Assembly (NCBI GenBank): GCA_035271585.1
Contig: DATERL010000126.1
Span: 1 to 10,580 of the forward strand
Length of the DNA stretch: 10,580 nt
Direction: 5' to 3'
Source of the DNA: Roseimarinus sp035271585
GTDB lineage: Bacteria; Bacteroidota; Bacteroidia; Bacteroidales; Prolixibacteraceae
Of the stretch, positions 7,874 to 10,580 are shown in pieces. The notes beneath the pieces are model-generated. The model saw only the letters and a program-made list of their open reading frames with translations, had not been told where the DNA came from and did no database searches. Made by a program: the position numbers and the translations under genes. Within the stretch, counting starts at the first letter, position 1. Each line of letters opens with the position of its first letter.

Positions 7874-7957
7874 TGGCTCTTAGCTGTTGGCTAATGGCTG
7901 TTGGCTAATGGCTGTTGGCCATTGGCTACTGGCTGTTGGCTGTTGGCTAATGGCTGT
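7874..7957. repeat. twelve tandem 7-bp units (TGGCTNN) upstream of hisE
   Basis: An unbroken heptanucleotide array of 84 bp. The units in order are TGGCTCT, TAGCTGT, TGGCTAA, TGGCTGT, TGGCTAA, TGGCTGT, TGGCCAT, TGGCTAC, TGGCTGT, TGGCTGT, TGGCTAA and TGGCTGT. TGGCTGT occurs five times and TGGCTAA three. It ends 17 bp from the hisE start codon, so hisE transcription starts either inside or beyond it. Copy number could vary by slippage and would move the promoter or leader without touching the reading frame. No TAnnTTTG element is visible between the array and the ATG. Confidence 0.9.
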
Positions 7958-7987
7958 TTACTGCAAATTACGTACAATCAGCGGTTT

Positions 7988-8102
7988 TACTATATGCTGT
8001 TGCCGATTTCGTCCGTCAGCTGACGGATGTCGCACCGCAATGCGGTTTGTAAAAAGCTAAAAACTTCGCAATCAGCACGGAAACGGCAATGGACATATAG
8101 TA
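7988..8102. repeat. 115-bp fold-back element with inner palindromes
   Basis: TACTATATG (7988-7996) is the exact reverse complement of CATATAGTA (8094-8102). The pairing continues inward: TTGCCG (8000-8005) with CGGCAA (8084-8089), TTTC (8007-8010) with GAAA (8080-8083), and GT/AC. The loop carries a 16-bp perfect palindrome TCCGTCAGCTGACGGA (8012-8027) and a hairpin ACCGC-AAT-GCGGT (8034-8046). No clear target-site duplication flanks it, so I call it a repeat, not a proven transposon. On the minus strand, the arms and palindrome overlap the 3' two-thirds of the small ORF at 8016-8150. Confidence 0.55.
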
Positions 8103-8150
8103 TTTGTTAACAACTTGGTTTATTTGTTCGTAATAGCTTCTCATTTTCAT
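8016..8150 (-). CDS. candidate 44-aa membrane-segment small ORF
   Basis: The minus strand has ATG at 8150 and TGA at 8016. The translation starts MKMRSYYEQINQVVNKYY and then has a hydrophobic stretch, SIAVSVLIAKFLAFY (20-34), with a Lys inside, ending GATSVS. An amphipathic or charged N-terminal helix followed by a possible single membrane segment looks like a real small protein, not random translation. However, the stop codon lies inside the 16-bp palindrome, and the whole 3' two-thirds lies inside a fold-back repeat. I found no clear promoter or ribosome site. I do not recognise a family. It may be a remnant or an ORF carried by the repeat. Confidence 0.3.
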   Translation of the reverse strand: MKMRSYYEQINQVVNKYYMSIAVSVLIAKFLAFYKPHCGATSVS

Positions 8151-8241
8151 GTCTTGTAGAATATTCTGTTTAAATCATTTTTGTCATGCTGTTAAAGTTT
8201 GTTACGAAGAACAAATTTATTTTGTGCGAGGACAATCCCAA

Positions 8242-8257
8242 TGCCGCCATAGCGGCA
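8242..8257. repeat. GC-rich hairpin between GTGCGAG direct repeats
   Basis: TGCCGC (8242-8247), loop CATA, GCGGCA (8252-8257): a perfect 6-bp stem. It is bracketed by direct repeats GTGCGAG at 8224-8230 and 8261-8267. It probably belongs with the neighbouring 72-nt hairpin as part of one structured, possibly dispersed, non-coding element. No T-run follows, so it is not an obvious terminator. Confidence 0.5.
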
Positions 8258-8270
8258 AAGTGCGAGGGCA

Positions 8271-8342
8271 ACTTGTAAAGCTTATTGGCAAGCTTGACTT
8301 GTGCAAAGGCTTTGCAGCGGCTTACCAATGTGCTTTGCAAGT
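8271..8342. repeat. 72-nt long near-perfect hairpin
   Basis: The 24-nt arms at 8271-8294 and 8319-8342 pair almost throughout: ACTTGTAAAGC with GCTTTGCAAGT (one G-T), ATTGG with CCAAT, then AAGC with GCTT, with only a few mismatches. The centre holds a 15-nt near-palindrome TGCAAAG-G-CTTTGCA. The right arm ends 11 bp before the stop of the truncated ORF at 8353. It could be a REP/BIME-type repeat, a non-autonomous mobile element or a structured RNA. A 76-codon plus-strand frame across it (8149-8379) is Cys-rich and implausible as a protein. Confidence 0.6.
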
Positions 8343-8352
8343 AGCGTGGGCT

Positions 8353-8472
8353 TTAATCATGTACAAACAAATACGCTGAAATCTCATAGGCTTTCCAAAA
8401 CAAACCTTCTTTTCTCAGAATTATTGAACCGTTATTGTTCTTTTCTTCAATTAATACTGCGTCAATACCCAT
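8353..8472 (-). pseudogene. truncated 39-aa ORF, likely N-terminal remnant
   Basis: The minus strand has ATG at 8472 and TAA at 8353. The product begins MGIDAVLIEEKNNNGSIIL and continues with RKEGLFWKAYEISAYLF before ending in VHD. The mixed hydrophobic and charged pattern looks like the start of a longer folded protein, cut off where the adjoining hairpin-rich repeat begins. The KEGLFWKAYE...A segment is loosely like the start of MutS mismatch-binding domain I, but that is only a weak resemblance. The group II intron ends 86 nt upstream of its ATG. The gene may have been broken by insertion of the 8175-8352 element; the rest of it is not visible in the window. No function is claimed. Confidence 0.4.
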
Positions 8473-8505
8473 AAGGCTATTTTATAAATTCGTAAATAAA
8501 ATCCG

Positions 8506-8518
8506 ACCGCTTTGCGGT
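8506..8518. repeat. small perfect hairpin ACCGC-TTT-GCGGT
   Basis: A 5-bp stem with a 3-nt loop, nearly identical to ACCGC-AAT-GCGGT at 8034-8046. It lies between the intron's 3' end and the truncated ORF. Group IIC introns often insert after hairpin terminators, but here the hairpin is on the 3'-exon side and has no T-run, so that rule is not met. Confidence 0.4.
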
Positions 8519-8558
8519 AAATATCAAATAAATCAAATTGTCAAATAGCCAAATAAAT

Positions 8559-8632
8559 GTCGAGTAGATAAGGGGAATTGCACCCCAAATCTCTCACAGA
8601 ACCGTACTTGAAAGTCTCCCCTCATACGGCTC
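8559..8632 (-). ncRNA. group II intron domains V and VI
   Basis: Domain V is the 34-nt hairpin at 8632-8599. It has a 9-bp lower stem (GAGCCGTAT with GTACGGTTC), a 2-nt AA bulge, a 5-bp upper stem (GAGGG with CTTTC, with G-U pairs) and a GAGA tetraloop. The catalytic AGC triad is at its second to fourth nucleotides. Domain VI follows: GAGAGAT...GGGG pairs with CCCC...ATCT-A-CTC. This leaves an unpaired A at 8565, seven nucleotides from the 3' end, as the expected lariat branch point. Confidence 0.9.
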
Positions 8633-8644
8633 TTCCAAACAAAC

Positions 8645-9895
8645 CTAACCAGTAAAGCCATATTCCCAGTGTAAAAATGTATTTGGATACCATTTAATCA
8701 TACGTTTAAGCCATCCGTAAGACTTGGAATAAGTAATTAATTTATACTTATTTCTAGCCCACTTTGCAATTCGAATATTGAGATGTCTGAAAACCCAACC
8801 AAGCTCGGATATACGAAATTTACCATAATAATTCAGCCAACCTCGTACCATGGCTAATAGTCGTTGTGATACTTGATGAATATTCATGTATATCCATCTT
8901 TCTATCTTTAATTTTCGTAATTTTCCCAATATCCGTTTCTCACTTTTCTTACTTATTGCAGGACGGAATCCCCAAAACTTCTCACCGTTAGATTTCAAAC
9001 AAAGCCTTGGTTTAAAGGTAAAACCCAGAAAATCAAAAGATACTGGTATTTGACTCCCCTCTTTGTGAAACCTTGCGGTGCGATAGCAATATACTATCTT
9101 CGTTTTATCTGGGTGTAGCTCTAAAGAAAATCCCCTCAAACGTTCTTTCAATTTGTCCAATATGAAGTGCGATTGCTCCATACTCCTTGTATGTATCACA
9201 ATATCATCTGCATATCTTTCAAATACGATGCGTGGTTGGGATGTCGCTATCCATTGATCAAAGGCTTCATGCAAATAAAGGTTTGCCAACAAGGGGCTTA
9301 TTACCCCTCCTTGTGGTGTACCCTTAATTCTTGCTTGTATTTCTCCGCTTTTGTCTTGGATAGGGGCTTTTAACCACCTCTCGCAGTAAAGTAGGATATG
9401 CTTCTTGTCCGTATGCTTTCGCAATATCCCCATCATCGTTTCATGGTCTATGTTGTCAAAGAATCCTTTAATGTCTAAGTCAACTACGTACCACCTTTCC
9501 CAACTGTTCTTTGCACATTGTTCCAAGGCATCATGCGCACTCTTGTGCGGTCTGTAACCAAATGAACTGGGGTGAAACCTCGGTTCTACTATTGCCTCTA
9601 ATTCTGCCTTTATTACTTCTTGTGCTACCCTGTCGGTTATGGTGGGTATGCCCAACATCCTTTCTTTGCCACCTCCTTTGGGAATCGGCACCAACTTAAC
9701 AGGCGGGGGAAAATAGCTCCCGCTTGACAGTCTATTCCACAATGGATACAGGTACTTTCGTGGATTTGATGTAATGGCTTCCATACTGACTTGGTCAACA
9801 CCCATGCCTTTTCCACCTTGTTTTACTCGTTTCCACGCAGACCATACCTGCTCTTTACTTACTGGTTGTGTTCTTGGTTTTAACGCCTCAATCAT
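8645..9895 (-). CDS. ltrA: group II intron reverse transcriptase/maturase
   Basis: A 416-aa multifunctional intron protein. It binds its own intron RNA to help splicing and copies it into DNA during mobility. The reverse transcriptase domain (about 50-300) shows the KLVPIPKGGGKERMLGIPT fingers motif, VVDLDIKGFFDNIDH with Asp139 and Asp141, GTPQGGVISPLLANLYL (192-208) and catalytic YADD (228-231). The thumb/maturase X domain (GIIM, about 315-400) includes LRGW-like VRGWLNYYGKF (350-360) and ends in TFLHWEYG. There is no Cys-rich HNH endonuclease domain, so it belongs to the En-minus proteins; about 420 aa is normal for those. The ATG at 9895 lies in intron domain IV. Catalytic residues are intact. 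It is not a free cellular gene: it travels with the intron. Confidence 0.96.
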   Translation of the reverse strand: MIEALKPRTQPVSKEQVWSAWKRVKQGGKGMGVDQVSMEAITSNPRKYLYPLWNRLSSGSYFPPPVKLVPIPKGGGKERMLGIPTITDRVAQEVIKAELEAIVEPRFHPSSFGYRPHKSAHDALEQCAKNSWERWYVVDLDIKGFFDNIDHETMMGILRKHTDKKHILLYCERWLKAPIQDKSGEIQARIKGTPQGGVISPLLANLYLHEAFDQWIATSQPRIVFERYADDIVIHTRSMEQSHFILDKLKERLRGFSLELHPDKTKIVYCYRTARFHKEGSQIPVSFDFLGFTFKPRLCLKSNGEKFWGFRPAISKKSEKRILGKLRKLKIERWIYMNIHQVSQRLLAMVRGWLNYYGKFRISELGWVFRHLNIRIAKWARNKYKLITYSKSYGWLKRMIKWYPNTFLHWEYGFTG

Positions 9896-10167
9896 CCTTA
9901 ACTTTTAAGTTGTTGTAATTGTTAATACCTGTTTGGTAAAGCCCTTTGCTCCATTTCCATTACAGAAATATCATTACTACTACGGCTTTATCCGCCACCA
10001 TCATATGTATCTCTACTTTTAACCTCACGGTTTTGCCGCTTGTGCTGTTTCGATTTACAACATAAAATGGTTTCCACAGTTCCATAAAAAAGCCCATTTA
10101 CAAGTCCTGCTGCCTATACGCCGAGTGCTGGTACAAATGGTGTTTTCAGGTTACCATTGTACTTGTC

Positions 10168-10191
10168 CCGAAGCAGATTATATTCCCTCGG
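10168..10191 (-). other. candidate EBS1 loop of the group II intron
   Basis: On the minus strand CCGAGG and CTTCGG form a 6-bp stem with the loop GAATATAATCTG, about 380 nt into the intron. ATAATC in this loop pairs with the last six 5'-exon bases, GATTAG, at five of six positions, with an A-G mismatch next to the splice site. Location in a terminal loop of domain I fits an exon-binding site. IBS2 lies beyond the window edge, so the second pairing cannot be tested. Confidence 0.4.
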
Positions 10192-10580
10192 TTTCCAACA
10201 CTGTCTAAGTAAGTTTCGACGTCTCATCGGTCAGTTTACTTTCGTTCAGCTCTTGTAAAAACACCTGAAACGCTTCTTTCATCGTCCCTTTTCCTTATCC
10301 GCTCAATACCTCTATCGTTGGATAAAAGCACCGTAAGGCGGTTTAACAGATTCTCCTGATAGCCCCTGTTGGTGGTTCAGCTCTTAATCCATTTCTTTAA
10401 AGTTATCGGTTGGGTAGTTTAGCCAGTCTGTTCGCTCGACCTCTAAAATCAAACCTTTCTGTTGAAACACATTTAAAGTTGGGTTATAAGTCCACCATCT
10501 TATTTATAGTTCGAATGAACGATTATAGGGTACAATGTGCATTTGTACCTCGTTCAATCTTCTGTGCACACCTAATCCCT

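Larger units (their letters stand above)
8559..10571 (-). mobile_element. complete group II intron (about 2.0 kb)
   Basis: A self-splicing retroelement read on the minus strand. The 5' end reads GTGTGCACAGA from 10571, matching the bacterial GUGYG start. About 675 nt of domains I-III precede the maturase ORF in domain IV, and domains V-VI close it. The 3' end reads CTACTCGAC at 8559, satisfying the terminal AY rule. The length of 2013 nt is normal. The encoded protein lacks an HNH endonuclease domain, so insertion likely uses DNA replication intermediates or single strands. The class cannot be fixed from sequence reading alone. Only 9 nt of 5' exon are in the window. The 3' exon is AT-rich non-coding DNA, so the intron appears to sit between genes. 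All parts look intact, so it is likely splicing-competent. Confidence 0.88.

Noticed and set aside
7874..7957. CRISPR array
   Set aside because: Continuous 7-bp tandem units without spacers.
8012..8027. 16-bp palindrome as an operator or terminator
   Set aside because: No T-run on either side, and it lies inside a larger fold-back structure that explains it better.
8149..8379. 76-codon plus-strand frame
   Set aside because: Cys-rich translation of hairpin arms, with no domain-like pattern, and antisense to the more plausible small frames.

Overview
The window looks like chromosomal DNA from a Bacteroidota member, probably of the Marinilabiliales/Bacteroidales type. Three signs point there: AT-rich intergenic DNA with A-rich leaders instead of Shine-Dalgarno sequences, TAnnTTTG-type -7 promoter elements, and a large secreted hydrolase ending in a type IX secretion (T9SS) sorting domain. 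The genus assignment is inference only.

Left part (1-5343, minus strand): a 314-bp gene-free stretch with an 18-bp palindrome, then panB (pantothenate/CoA synthesis). A 951-aa secreted alpha/beta-hydrolase with Ig/FnIII-like repeats and a T9SS tail lies upstream of panB. Next comes a 489-bp non-coding stretch holding a dispersed-repeat-like hairpin, an unusual G-run and a MITE-like element with 8-bp flanking direct repeats. It is followed by a two-domain universal-stress-like protein.

Middle (5447-7856): a fused ADP-forming acyl-CoA (acetate-CoA) synthetase is on the plus strand, divergent from the stress protein and convergent with a stand-alone hisE (10-bp gap). hisE is preceded by twelve tandem 7-bp units (TGGCTNN).

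Right part (7958-10580): a patch with no complete annotated gene but much structure. It contains a 115-bp fold-back element overlapping a 44-codon ORF with a possible membrane segment, a 72-nt long hairpin, and a 39-codon remnant that reads like the N-terminus of a longer protein. Immediately beyond is a complete 2.0-kb group II intron on the minus strand. Its GTGTG 5' end is at 10571, its maturase ORF is in domain IV, domains V and VI are recognisable, and its 3' end (AC) is at 8559. The patch looks like an insertion hotspot.

The housekeeping genes (panB, hisE, acyl-CoA synthetase, stress protein) show no shared pathway or operon. The most interesting material is the small, folded and broken elements between 4354-4520 and 7874-8558. 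I see no phage, CRISPR, toxin-antitoxin or defence cluster.
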